DNA of 64,000 nucleotides, taken from the NCBI GenBank assembly GCA_037157565.1, contig JAZHRO010000002.1, positions 37,096,501-37,160,500 of the forward strand, given 5' to 3'. Below the pieces are notes generated by a model. That model saw nothing but the letters and a program-made list of their open reading frames with translations, made no database searches and was not told the DNA's origin. A program made the position numbers and the translations under genes. Shown piece after piece: positions 37,751 through 48,309 of the stretch; the first letter of the stretch is position 1, and each line of letters starts with the position of its first letter. Source of the DNA: Thalassia testudinum. Its lineage: Eukaryota > Streptophyta > Magnoliopsida > Alismatales > Hydrocharitaceae.

Positions 37751-37763
37751 AGCAACGGCGCCA
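37751..37763 (-). other. Primer-binding site of the non-autonomous element
   Basis: Minus strand reads TGGCGCCGTTGCT, starting 3 bp after the LTR end. TGGCGCCGTTGC-type sites are characteristic of Athila/Tat gypsy elements. Confidence 0.8.
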
Positions 37764-37766
37764 AAG

Positions 37767-40502
37767 TGATGATGGCATTGTGACTAGGTTTTGTTATAGA
37801 AATAGCGTTGTAGTACAGGTAGTTATTTCCATCATTACATATATTTTTTTACTCGGAAAATAAAGTTCTCCCGAGGTCGAACTCAGGGAGCAAGTCGTAT
37901 TCTAGGGGTACAAAGTTTTTATTACAAAAATAAAGAGAGAGAGAGAGATAGAGATGGAAATTTGGTGGCTTCTTCTTCTTCTCTTCTTTCTTCCTCTTTG
38001 TCTCTTCTTTCTTCTCTTCCTGTTCTTCTTGTCTTCTCTCTTCTTGGCTCTTGAATCTTTCTTTCTTTTGCTTGCTTCTTCTCTTCTTTCTTTTTCTTCA
38101 GAGCTTCTTCTTCTCTTTCTCCTCGTGTTTTGCTTTTCTTCTTTGTCTTCTTCTTTTCTGTTCTTCTTTTCCTTCTTCGTTGCGGTCCTGCTCGTCTTTT
38201 CTTCTCCTTCTTCTTCATTGCGGTCCTGCTCGTCTTTTCTTCTCCTTCTTCTTCGTCCTCAGAGCGTCGTCTGATTGTTCAATCAGACGACTTAAGTAAC
38301 CCTCTGCTACAGTGCATCCTCCTTCCTTCTTTCTTCTCCTATGCCTGCACACTCAAAGTTCGGTCAGGGCAAAAACCTACTCTACCCTCTCCCCGCGTCT
38401 CTCCCTCTGAATTCGCTCTTAGGAAAGCTCTCCCAGAGCAACCGGTTAATCGGGTACGCGGGTCGCGCCCAGGTCCAAGCCCACCGACGTGCGGTGGTGG
38501 GCGAGGAGTGCAGGTTGGGCTTAGTCGGGTTGGGCCAGGTCCGCAGGGCGTGAGCGCGGACGAGGCCGGGTAATCGGGCGGGTGGAGGGGACCTCACCCC
38601 GTGATCCGAGGCAAACAGCTTAAGGCACTTTTTGCCTTTAAGCGCTTGCTTGCCTCGGTGAGTTTCCGAGGTGGGACTAAATGTCCCACCTCAATTGGAC
38701 GCCCGCGCGGAGGAGGCAGCGCCCAATCGAGGCTTCACGCGAGGGCTTCTCATTAGCTGCAGCCTGGGACTCTTCGCGAAGATACCCTGCGCAGCCTGGG
38801 AGCCTGACCTGGGCGTGGCGCGCCTAGAGGAGCAGGTTGAGGAAGCTGCTTCACTCGGCAATGGCGGCGGCGAGCGCAACACCTGTCCACAACAGCACGG
38901 CCTCTCGACCTAATCAGATATGCGGAGGACCTTTGCCGTGACATGGCGAAGTTGGTCGGGGGGTCTGCAGGTGGCGGGGCGGAGCCTAAGGGCCGCCCTA
39001 GGTCAAACTGCAGGTTGGGAGATGGGTTGGGTCGGTGGAGTTGCAGAGGGCGATTTGGGGGAAGTGGAAGGGCGGAGGATGATCAGGGTGAGGAGGCGAA
39101 GGTTATGCGGTGGTCGGCGAGCCGTGTGGGTTGCTAGAGTGATGGGAGTGGGTCGCCGGAGTGTGGCCGGAGGTGGAGAAGGTGAGGGTGATTAGGCGTG
39201 GTCGAGGGGTAATTAGATAAAAATAGCAGGGGGAAAAGAAAAAGGGGATAGAGAAGACTAATTCTAACCTAGCTAAAGTGACGAAGGGGACGAAGAGGCT
39301 GCCGGCTCGTACCTACCGGAGCTGGAGAAGAAATGCCCAGTGGGGGAGGACGGCGGCGACGACGGGGAGAGGTAGCGCGCGTCGGTATTGCGCGACGCGG
39401 AGGAGAATCAGGAAGAAGTCTCTGCTGCTGGTATTGCGGCAGAGCGAAGAGGAGGAGGAGGAGGAACCGCCGGAGCTGGAGGGCTTCTGCTGGAGTGGGA
39501 AGAGAGGAAAGTGAGGGGGTATCTCCGTCAGATCCGAGCTCCGAAGAACGGCGGAGCGATGGGGGTATTTACAGGGGCAGAACCAGAGAGGAGGGCGGAG
39601 GGAGACGACGTGTCTCCCTCGCCGGAGGACGCCGGAGGAAGGATACCCATACCGTCCGTGCGTTCGCACGGGCGGTATGGGTGGTCGCAGCACTCAGGGG
39701 GGTGCTCCTGCGCTGGCTGACAACGCAGGGCACCCCCATTTGACCTGGCAGGCCCTCCCCCTCACCCTGCGCGGCGCCATGCTCCGCGCAAGGTCGTCGG
39801 AGCATGGTGCTGGTCAGGTTTTGCAGGAGGGACCTGAACGCAAAGAACGAAGGAGAGTTAGGGGTCAAAATGTGAGGGTTCAAAAGTTGAGGGCCAAAAA
39901 GTAAATATATGAGGACCAAAGTGTAAAGCTGGTCAAGAAGGTTTCTTCTTAGGCTCATGTTTTTATACATGACTAATTAGGACCTAAGGATTTTGATGGT
40001 GAATTTTATTTCTAGATTAAACCTTGCTTGATCGGTCAATTTACGCAAAAACCTAAATTAAGTTGTTAATTGGGCATGGTTCTCAATGTAGGTCAAAATG
40101 GGTTTCTAAGGCCAAATTGAAGGTTCTAAACCCTAGAGATTTTTTTTCTATGAATTTTAGAGGGTTTATTCTATTTTTACTTTGCCTCGAACCTCGTGAA
40201 TTGAAGTGGGTTTGTTTTAGGGTTACAGATTATCATTTAGTTCCTTGGAATTGCTGTAGCCCTTATTGGATCAGATCATCCCACTTTCCTTCTTATTTGG
40301 TTTGTTTGACCTATGTTGGGACCCTGAATTACCCTGTTTGCAGATTGTATTGGTGAAATTACATTTTTGCCCCTCAGTTTCTATTTTTTTTGCAAACTCA
40401 GAATCTCTCTGAGCCAAGTCTTTCTAAGGTTATGTAGGAGCTTTTTCTTCCAAATCAGGGTTAAATGGTGCTAGTTTAGGGCTCATGATGAGGTTCTCAT
40501 CA
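37767..40502 (-). repeat. 5' LTR (element orientation) of the non-autonomous element
   Basis: 2736 bp partner of 30538-33233. It contains an extra segment near 39640-39675 (a near-inverted repeat around CCGTCCGTGCG / CGCACGGGCGG) absent from the other LTR, plus the longer pyrimidine tract. Confidence 0.9.
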
Positions 40503-40924
40503 ATTGCCACTCTACTCAGCATTCACTGACTTTGTGTACTCATAATCCTTTTTAGGTCCAGGTGCTGAGTAGCCAGAGCCTACAGCTGCGAGGGTGCTGG
40601 GCCCAGTAGAGCCCAGTGGTTATAGCTTTTTTGTTATACTTCTTTCTGTTGTAGTGAGTAGACTCTTGCACCTTTACGTTTGTACTCTTACATTTTGTAC
40701 TTTATATTCTTGTACCTAGTTACTTTTCTACTGTTGTGGTGGTGTATACTGTAGTAGTTTTACTTCTTTACTGCTGTACTTTTGTTACTGTTAATTGCTT
40801 AGCATAGTGAATGTGGCTTACTTTCCTGTTTTTTTGTTACTTTCTTGTTGGACGACTGGTTCTTGGGATTAGTCGAGTCGGTCCGGTCTCGTCTCCTGTA
40901 GGGATTCGAGAATCGGGTCTAACA

Positions 40925-41066
40925 CCAGACGTCCGACATAATGTCAGACGTCTGACCTGTCGTCTGGACAACTTATCCAAAACCCTGTTTTGATCTTGTG
41001 AAAATAGGAAAAAAATCATCTCAGTATTAGACGCCTGACACTTTTTCCAAACGTCATATAATGGAA
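40925..41066. repeat. Short GACGTC-bearing segment inside the CACTA arm
   Basis: Together with 25461-25468 (left of the solo LTR) this is a 150-bp segment. The octamer GATTTGCC is found immediately before it (25453-25460) and immediately after it (41067-41074). It holds GACGTC-like sites at 40927, 40946, 40958, 41029 and 41049 (spacing 19, 12, then 20). Either a small separate insertion with an 8-bp target duplication or a scrap of an older family-X LTR. Confidence 0.5.
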
Positions 41067-43270
41067 GATTTGCCGTCAGTTTTATGAAAAAGCAACAGCA
41101 AAATGTCGGTTACAATATCCGCCCAAACTATCGGTAAAGATCAAGTTATACTTTCATTTACCGTCGATTTATTACTTAAGCGATGGTAAAAAGTTGGCTA
41201 TATTTTATACCTAGGGAGGATTTATTTGATCTTTCACCATTGGTTTTCTGAATAAGTGATGGGGAAAATATTTTCACCGTCGGTTAATAGCATAAGCGAC
41301 GCTAATAATTTAGGGGTTTGAAGGGATTCCAAAATTTTGGGTGCGTTGGTCGAGTAATTGAATTGACCCTTTGCCGTCAGTTTGGAGTATAACCGACGAC
41401 GTAGAGTCTTTCATCTATCACGCTTGGGTTTCCGCCCGTCCTACTATTCATCTTCTTCCCCAAACACGTCGCCACCCTCCTCTTCAACACAACAGTGCCC
41501 CTCCTGCCGCCATTCTTCCTCCTCCACCTCCTCAAGTAGCGAAACCCTCCTCCTCGATCTCGATCCTGCCGATGGTCGTCCTCCTCCTCCCTAACAACCT
41601 CTTGGTGCCCTACTCCTCCCCGAAACCCTCCCGCTGCCCCCTCCTCCTCCTCCCCCTCCTACCATCTTCTCGTCCTCCCCCAACTCCCTGTCGCCGCCAC
41701 CCTCCTCCTCCCAGACCCCCTCACGCTGGCCCCCAATTCCCAGACACCCTGCCGCAGTCGTCCCCCCCCTCCTCCTCCTCCTCCGCTGGCACCCCCCCCT
41801 CCTCCTCCTGACCGCCCCCCTCCTCTTGAGCGCCCACCTCCCTGCCTCTTCCCCCTCCTCTTCCTGACCACCCCCTCCTCCTCCTTGCTCCCTCCCCATC
41901 ATGTCCTCCTCCTCCTACTGCTACCTTGCCCTCCCTCCTCTCCTCCTCCTCCCATTCTACATAATAATTAATTAATGTATTATTTAATTAATTATGTTAT
42001 TTAAATTATAGGGTATTATTTTCGGACATTGTTAGAGGCTGTGATACTTGGAGGTATAATTTTATTATGTATAATTTATTTTTATGATATTTTAGGTATA
42101 TGTTAGATGTGGGGATGTGCCCAAATATTGTTTATGTTTCAATGAATGAATGTAGGGTGTACCCACTTGTTTATATGTGATGCATTTTTAATGTGGGGTG
42201 TGCCCACTTTGATTATATGTATTATTTTGATGTGCAGGTTATTAGAAAAACTTCAAGATATAACACTTAGGACAAATTGAGTTAAGTGTAACACTTAGGA
42301 CTCTAGATGTATTTTAGGAAAATCACAAAGATTAAGCATAAATTTTTCATATATTGAGGCTATCCTCTGGTTATATAATTTTCACAAGTCAAAGAGTGTG
42401 ATAATTTAGATTTGAGCAAGACAAGTTAGTTTTCTTAGGTATACATTCCTGAGTTTATCTCTAGTCTATTCATGTCATAAATGTAATTATTAGCTTCTTT
42501 AAAGTATAATAATTTATTGTTTTGAAGCTAGTCATCACTTTGTAGTTTTCTTTGATTTATTGTATATTTCTTTTTATCATGATAATAAAAATAATTTCAT
42601 TTCTTATCAGATGATTGCTTATGTTTATGTAAATTTCTTTGCAATTATTAGTATTATTTTAGATACACACACTTGCTAAAGAAGATATATGCATGCGAGG
42701 CCAAACATTAGGTAGTCTAACCCCTAGGGTAAAAGTTCTTCGAGTCAAAATATGTCTAAATTACTCGTCCGTCGAGACTTATGATCATGTTATACAGACA
42801 ATGTAGGAAGTGTATGTATACCTCACTTACATGCATGATATGTTATCTTTGTAGCATGCTATAAGACCTGATTGACTTTAGTTCAATGAAGTACCGAACT
42901 AAAGAAGGTCCTTAAAGATTTGACCACAACTTAATTTTGCTCGTTACATGTAACCTTCTACAGTGAAATTTCGGTTGCTTCTTCCTGCTCTTCTTTGGTA
43001 TACCAACTAATCTTATCTAGTTTCCTGCGGTGCCCTTAATTGGGTGTTAAAGGAAATCTAGCTAAGGTTAGTATTGGGGGGTATACTGGAGAAGTGTGGG
43101 GAGAGGCTGCCGAAATTTCACCACAGTAAGGTTACATGTAACAAGAAAACCTAAGTTGTGATCAAATCTTTAAGGATAGGCTATAAAGTGAAAATCTTAA
43201 TCAAGATGTACATCATTCGATCATTTCCCTTCCTAATAAGTGATTTGTTTATATTAAATTTTAGGTTACA
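41067..43270 (+). other. CACTA left arm continued: subterminal repeats, CCT tract, AT-rich leader
   Basis: 41067-41400 repeats the CACTA words (GCCGTCAGTT, ACCGTCGATTTATTAC, AAGCGATGG). 41440-41950 is a (CCT)n-like polypyrimidine tract, giving Pro/Ser-rich open frames that I reject as genes. 41950-43270 is AT-rich and probably the transposase leader or intron; it includes a near-palindromic pair of GTAACCTTCTACAGTGAAATTTCGG-like sequences at about 42950-42975 and 43110-43140. Confidence 0.6.
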
Positions 43271-44250
43271 ATGGATAAATCTTGGATTGGATTGCAGGGT
43301 TCAGATTACACTAGATATAAGGATGGAGTAATTTCATTCCTAGATTGGGCCTTTGATGGCGATAGGAAGATATTCAGGCAAAGAGGTCAATTTGAGAATA
43401 TCTTCTGCCCATGCAAAAGATGTTTGAATGGTTCATTGCATGATCGTAATACTGTGCTCGAGTACTATATTTGTAATGGGTGGTGACAGTATTACACTAC
43501 TTGGGCAGCTCATGGAAAAGAGTTGACTGAGAAAGTCATAAATAATGAGAACACTGTTGACGAAGAGATTGATGAGGAAATTAGTGATAGTGGAGGTGAA
43601 GAAATATAAGATATGTTGAACGAGATGAGAGTAGAAGAGGATATCAATATAAATGAGGAAGATCCGTTCAGTTGTGATCCGTTCTATGATGTTGTTAAGG
43701 CGGCTGAGGATCCTATTGCTCCCGGTGTTACGAAAATGTCTAAGTTGTCATTTTTGTTGAAGATGTTTCAGCTGAAAGTTATGAATAGAGCTAATGTTAA
43801 ATTCATGTCAGAAATACTTTAGTTTATTGCTGAGCTGTTGAATAACCCTAATGGTTTTCCGGCTTCAAGGTACGAGGCAAGGAAACAAATTCGTAAGCTT
43901 GGTTTGGACTATCAGAAGATCGATGTATGTCTAAATGATTGCATTCTTTTCAGAAATGAATTCACAAACTTGAGTAACTGTCTCGAATGTGGACTTTAGA
44001 GATATAAGGAAGGTCAAAATGAAAGCAAGAAGAAACAACCTCAGAAGGTTCTTCGTTACTTCCCACTGACACCTAGGCTTCAATGCCTTTTTATATCAAC
44101 TAAAACTGCACGGTGGATGACACGACATCAGGATTGTAAATCTCAAGATGGAAGAATACGTCATCCTACTGATTCAGAGGAGTAGAAGAGATTTGACGAA
44201 AGAAACAATTCATTCGCTTCAGAAGCAAGGAACGTGCGGTTGGGTCTTAT
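43271..44250 (+). pseudogene. CACTA TNP2-type transposase remnant
   Basis: One reading frame from the ATG at 43271 carries the N-terminal transposase-associated domain (MDKSW, then FLDWAF, CPCKRC, then NGW) and continues into the start of the TNP2 transposase domain (MTRHQDCKSQDG and HPTDSEE, ending RNVRLGL). Five in-frame stops interrupt it, near 43487, 43607, 43820, 43997 and 44184. At least the last lies where the family has Trp, so TGG-to-TAG is the simple explanation. The catalytic core that should follow is missing, so the frame is a relic; transposition would need help in trans. Confidence 0.85.
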
Positions 44251-44280
44251 ATTATTTCTAACAATTTATATTTGGTATTT

Positions 44281-44560
44281 AGTGGTTCTCGAACAAGAAT
44301 TTACCCGAAGAGGCAATGGGTGAAGCTCCTCCTGATGTCATGCTTGACGATTGGAAGAAGGCGTGCGAGCATTGGATGAATCCAAAGATGGAGGCTAGTA
44401 AACGATTAGAAATTATCTATTAATTTCATATATCTTAAATTCATAAACAATATTATTATGTATGTCTACAGAAGCAAACAAAAAGAAATAAATCCAATAA
44501 GGCTAATGCTACACGACAGACCCATTGTTTGGGTCAAAGGAGCATCGAGATAATTAGGAG
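44281..44560 (+). pseudogene. Second CACTA protein (plant transposase, Ptta/En/Spm type), N-side piece
   Basis: Readable pieces include NLPEEAMGEAPPDVMLDDWK, then HWMNPKMEASK, an intron-like gap, and KQTKRNKSNKANATRQTH. That order is typical of the Ptta/En/Spm (Transposase_24) protein of CACTA elements. It is cut by the Athila insertion at 44569 and resumes at 51150. Confidence 0.65.
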
Positions 44561-44568
44561 TCGTTATG

Positions 44569-45978
44569 TGATAACACTGCATCTTGGGGTGATAATTCTA
44601 TTAATTGGGGTCCATCTTAAGAACAAAATGCACAGATAGTACATCATAAATAGAATAGGAGCATTGCATGCATCATACATCAAGATTGCTTATAAAATAA
44701 TATTAATGGCCATTTGTATAAGTACTTGTCAAAACAGGCCTCAGATGAGCAATCGAACTGCACGGATGGATTCAAAGTGACGAACGGAGTCCAGGGGACT
44801 CGAAATCGACCAAATCCGACATCCAGAGCTCCTGTAATAGGCCCAAGAAGTTCTGACCGTAGATCTGATGATCAACGGCCCACGGCGTGCCACGTGGCAC
44901 CCGATCGCTGCATCCAGACCGCCACTCGCTTCCACCTTCATCCGAAGGATGAATCTCAGCTGTCGATCTTCGATCGAACGACCAAGAATGCCCGCGCGCC
45001 CGACGCTCACCACGACAATCCACTGCGACAGCGCAGCAGTCGACGCTTCAACCTCGCAAAGCGGGGCGCGGGTTCGAAACGCCTGCCACTCCCCAATTTC
45101 TGCACGATTTGAGGTGCGCACAAATTCAACCGCCTGATCAGCAACGAACGGTGCAGATGGAGCCGCGCGGCGCAACGGATGCGCGCGGAAGCTCATGCGA
45201 GCGATGACACAACAGACGCACGCGCCTCAGCAGCAATCCGCGAGCGCGCTCTTCGTGGGATCTCAGCCGTCCGATCTTTGATCAGAAGGCCTACGACGCG
45301 TGCACGCGGATCAAGCGCGAAGAAGAACAGACGCGCGTGAGCGATCGGTGGGAAGGGGCCTTCACCGTCATTTTGGGAAGGGTTTTAGTGACATTACGGA
45401 CGTCGCTAAAACCCCTTCTTCATTTGGAAAGCCCTTCTTCCTATTTAAACCCCTTCCAACCACCCATGGGAGGCATTCACTCCACTTGCAAGTGCTCTAC
45501 CCCACTTCTAGCCACCATTAAGCCCTCTTGTAGTCGTCAGAGCCGACGAGCCGCCGACGGAGTCCCTTTCCACCGCCATGGCTGCCTCGCCATCTTCCTT
45601 TTCTCTTTCCCTCTTTATCTTAAGCTTTACTTTACTTATGTTCAAGCGTTCATCTTGTTTTGTAATCATAAACTAAAGTTGCATGCTAAATGAAGTTGTG
45701 TTTTATCTAGTTACTTGCCCTATTTTATGTTCAAGTTGCATGTTGTGAATGAAACAATTCTAACCCTAATCTCTCTCTTCTCTCTCTCTCACTCGCTTTT
45801 CACCCATGAATTTTCGCAAGCAAAAACCCGTTATTTTCGTGACATTAAGTGACAAAAGAAATCCGATTTTCACGCCTCCCTGAGATCGACACTCGGCCTC
45901 ACGTCCATTTCTTCATTTTAAAACCGACATTGCGAGCGCAAGCTATAATGACTCTTCTAAACACACGCGTCACGCACA
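44569..45978 (+). repeat. 5' LTR of the Athila element, lacking its last 5 bp
   Basis: Matches 49650-51060. The 3' LTR ends CGCACACGTCA, but this copy stops at CGCACA and passes straight into RT sequence. Its first half differs from the partner at many positions, whereas about 45412-45897 is identical by eye. Confidence 0.9.
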
Positions 45979-48309
45979 TAAGTATGCTTCCTTGATGGAT
46001 ATTCAGGATATAACCAAGTCGCAATTGCTCCAAAAAATCAAGAGAAGATCACATTCACTTGCCTGTACGACACGTTTGCATTCCGTCGTATGCCGTTCGG
46101 GTTATGCAACGCACCCGCTACCTTTCAGCGTTGCATGCTAGCCATTTTTTCAGAAATGGTGGGTAAGTACCTGGAGGTCTTTATGGATGATTTCTCTATA
46201 TTTGGGAATTCATTCGACCACTGTTTGAGCAACTTGGAGAAAATCCTGAAACGATGTATCGAGGTTAATTTGGTGTTAAGTTAGGAAAAGAGCCATTTCA
46301 TGGTTCAAGAAGGAATCGTCCTCGGTCACATCGTATTGCATAGGGGCATTGATTTCCAAACTTCCTCCGCCTAGCTCGGTCCGGCAGATCCGTTCATTCC
46401 TGGGACATGTGGGCTTCTACCGAAGGTTCATTAAAGACTTCTCCAAGCTCTCCAAACCCTTAACCGACCTTCTGTCCAACGACACCATATTCCACATGAC
46501 CTCTGATTGCATCCAGGCTTATCACACCCTCCGGGACTTAGTTTCCACAGCACCTGTACTTCAGCCCCCGGATTGGTCCCAGGACATTGAGATTATGTGT
46601 GATGCATCAGATTTTGCCATAGGTGCTGTCCTGGGATAAAGACAAGACAAGAAACCTGTGGTGATCTACTATGCGAGCAAGACGTTGGATGAGGCCCAAC
46701 GAAATTATACGGTCACAGAGAAAGAATTGCTCGTTGTAGTTTTCGAACTTGAGAAATTCTGACCTTACCTACTGGGATCCCACGTAACCATCTATACTGA
46801 CCATTTAGCCATCTGGCACCTGTTGGCTAAAAAGGACGCGAAGCCCAGGCTCATCAGATGGATCCTGCTCTTGAAGGAATTTGACCTGGAAATCCGTGAC
46901 AAAGCCGGATCAAAGAATGTGGTGGCTAACCACTTATCCAGACTTCACCCAGACCACATTGGACCCTCCCTGCCTTTATCTGACACTTTCCTCGATGAAC
47001 ACATTTTGGCTGTACAAGACAAGAAACTGCCTTGGTATGCTGACTATGTCAACTACCTAGTTGTAGGACAAACCTCGCACAGCTGGTCCAGACAGTAACG
47101 GGACAAGTTCTTGGCAGAGGCCAAGCACTATTTCTGGGATGATCCCATGCTGTTTCGCCTCTGTGCCGACCATATCATCAGGAGGTGTATCCTCGAGAAT
47201 GAAGTTCAGAGTGTGCTATCTTTTTGTCATGACCAAGCTTGTGGTGGCCACTTCTCAGGAAAGAAAACTGCTGCGAAGGTTCTGTAGTCCAGATTTTACT
47301 GGCCTTCCTTATTTAAGGATGCACACAACTTTGCCAAGACTTGCTCTCGCTGCCAAACACTGGGGACCATGACCAGAAAAGACATGATGCCCCTCCAGCC
47401 CATTTTGATTGTTGAGATCTTCGACGTTTAGGGTATTGATTTTATGGGCCCCTTTCCACCATCCAACAGCTTTGAGTACATCCTAGTCTCAGTAGATTAT
47501 GTTTCTAAATGGATTGAAGCCGTCGCCACCCGCCGATGCGATCATAAGACTGTCATGGACTTTGTTAAGCAAAACATCTTTTCCCAGTTTAGAATACCAA
47601 AGGCCATGATCAGTGATGGTGGAAGTCATTTTATTTACTCCCATTTCCGTGCCCTACTTAGAAAATATGGGTTAACCACCGCATAGCTACCCTGTATCAT
47701 CCGCAAACAAATGGGCAAACTGAGGTCTCAAATAGACAAATCAAGAACATTCTACAGAAGACTGTGAGACCTGATAGGAAAGACTGGTCCACACTACTGG
47801 ATGATGCCCTGTGGGAATACAGGACTGCTTTCAAGACCCCGATAGGCATGTCGCCTTATCTCCTGGTCTTTGGCAAAGCATGCCACCTTCCTGTCGAATT
47901 GGAACACCGGCCTTACTAGGCTGTCAAGCAGTGTAACATGGATTCCCAGTTGGCCGATGTGCAGAGGATGCTCCAACTCTCTGAGCTGGAAGAAATTTGT
48001 CGGGACGCCTTTGAGAACAGTCGACTGTATAAGGAAAAAATGAAAGCCGTCCATGACCGACTCATCCATAGAAAGACCTTTAGGCCTAACCAGCAAGTCT
48101 GGCTTTTCGATACCCGCTTAAAACTCTTTCCAGGGAAGCTCAGGTCCAAGTGGACAGGACCATTTAGGGTGGTCAAGCACCACTTCAATAGGGCGGTTGA
48201 AATCGCTGATCCAAATACTGGGCATACTTTTACAGTCGATGGCCAAAGATTGAAACACTTCCTAGCCCAGGTTCTTCCAAAGGAGAGTGTCACTCTCATT
48301 GAGGGATGA
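45979..48309 (+). pseudogene. Athila pol remnant: RT, RNase H, integrase
   Basis: RT enters at CFLDGYSGYNQ, then RRMPFGLCNAPATFQ and the catalytic FMDD (46170-46195 region). The connection and RNase H parts follow (MCDASDFAIGAVLG near 46600; [14 protein letters not shown] near 46840), then the HHCC zinc finger (about 47200-47360). The integrase core has its three acidic residues in GIDFMGP, ISDGG and NGQTE. The C-terminal tail has LFPGKLRSKWTGPFRV (about 48125-48175), ending at 48309. Stops occur where relatives have Trp, Gln or Arg (for example LVLS-stop-EK, GAVLG-stop-RQ, EKF-stop-PY, FDV-stop-GID), and a frameshift separates the integrase halves. Non-functional. Confidence 0.88.

Larger units (their letters stand above)
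30538..40502 (-). mobile_element. Non-autonomous LTR retrotransposon, Athila/Tat-related, with 2.7-kb LTRs
   Basis: Two long direct repeats (30538-33233 and 37767-40502) begin TGATGAT and end TCATCA/CGTCA. The 5-mers GTTGC (30533-30537) and ATTGC (40503-40507) flank it as a 4-of-5 target duplication, and the host LTR sequence rejoins correctly across it. PBS and polypurine tract place it on the minus strand. The 4.5-kb interior has one long ORF (35136-36674) and no recognisable gag CCHC, protease, RT, RNase H or integrase. Downstream of the ORF are two short phrases also present in the Athila element at 44569 (near 34735 and 34520). So this is a large derivative mobilised in trans, probably by an Athila/Tat relative. 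Confidence 0.85.
25469..40924 (+). mobile_element. Family-X solo LTR, + orientation, split by two later elements
   Basis: LTR edges TGTTAAGACCCG at 25469 and CGGGTCTAACA ending at 40924 are inverted copies of each other, and an exact 5-bp target duplication CCAGA lies at 25464-25468 and 40925-40929. Pieces of the LTR are 25469-26181, 29028-30537 and 40503-40924, about 2.64 kb in all. Content in order: phased GACGTC sites, telo-box and TATA (25666), a GC-rich presumed transcribed part, more GACGTC sites, then a long segment shared with the LTR at 60728. No internal retrotransposon domains accompany it, so it is a solo LTR. The edge style (...CGGGTCxxACA) suggests a Tekay/Del chromovirus; that is inference. 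Compared with the 60728 copy, the six-site GACGTC array expected near 26181/29028 is missing. Confidence 0.85.

Noticed and set aside
26182..40924. Interpretation of the region as a single giant DNA transposon with long terminal inverted repeats
   Set aside because: The inverted ends are better explained by a - LTR placed inside a + LTR: the + LTR alone has an exact target duplication at 25464/40925, and the inner element has its own LTRs and duplication.
41371..41902. Proline/serine-rich ORFs and Gly-rich ORFs on the opposite strand
   Set aside because: CCT-repeat composition inside the CACTA arm; no conserved start or domain.
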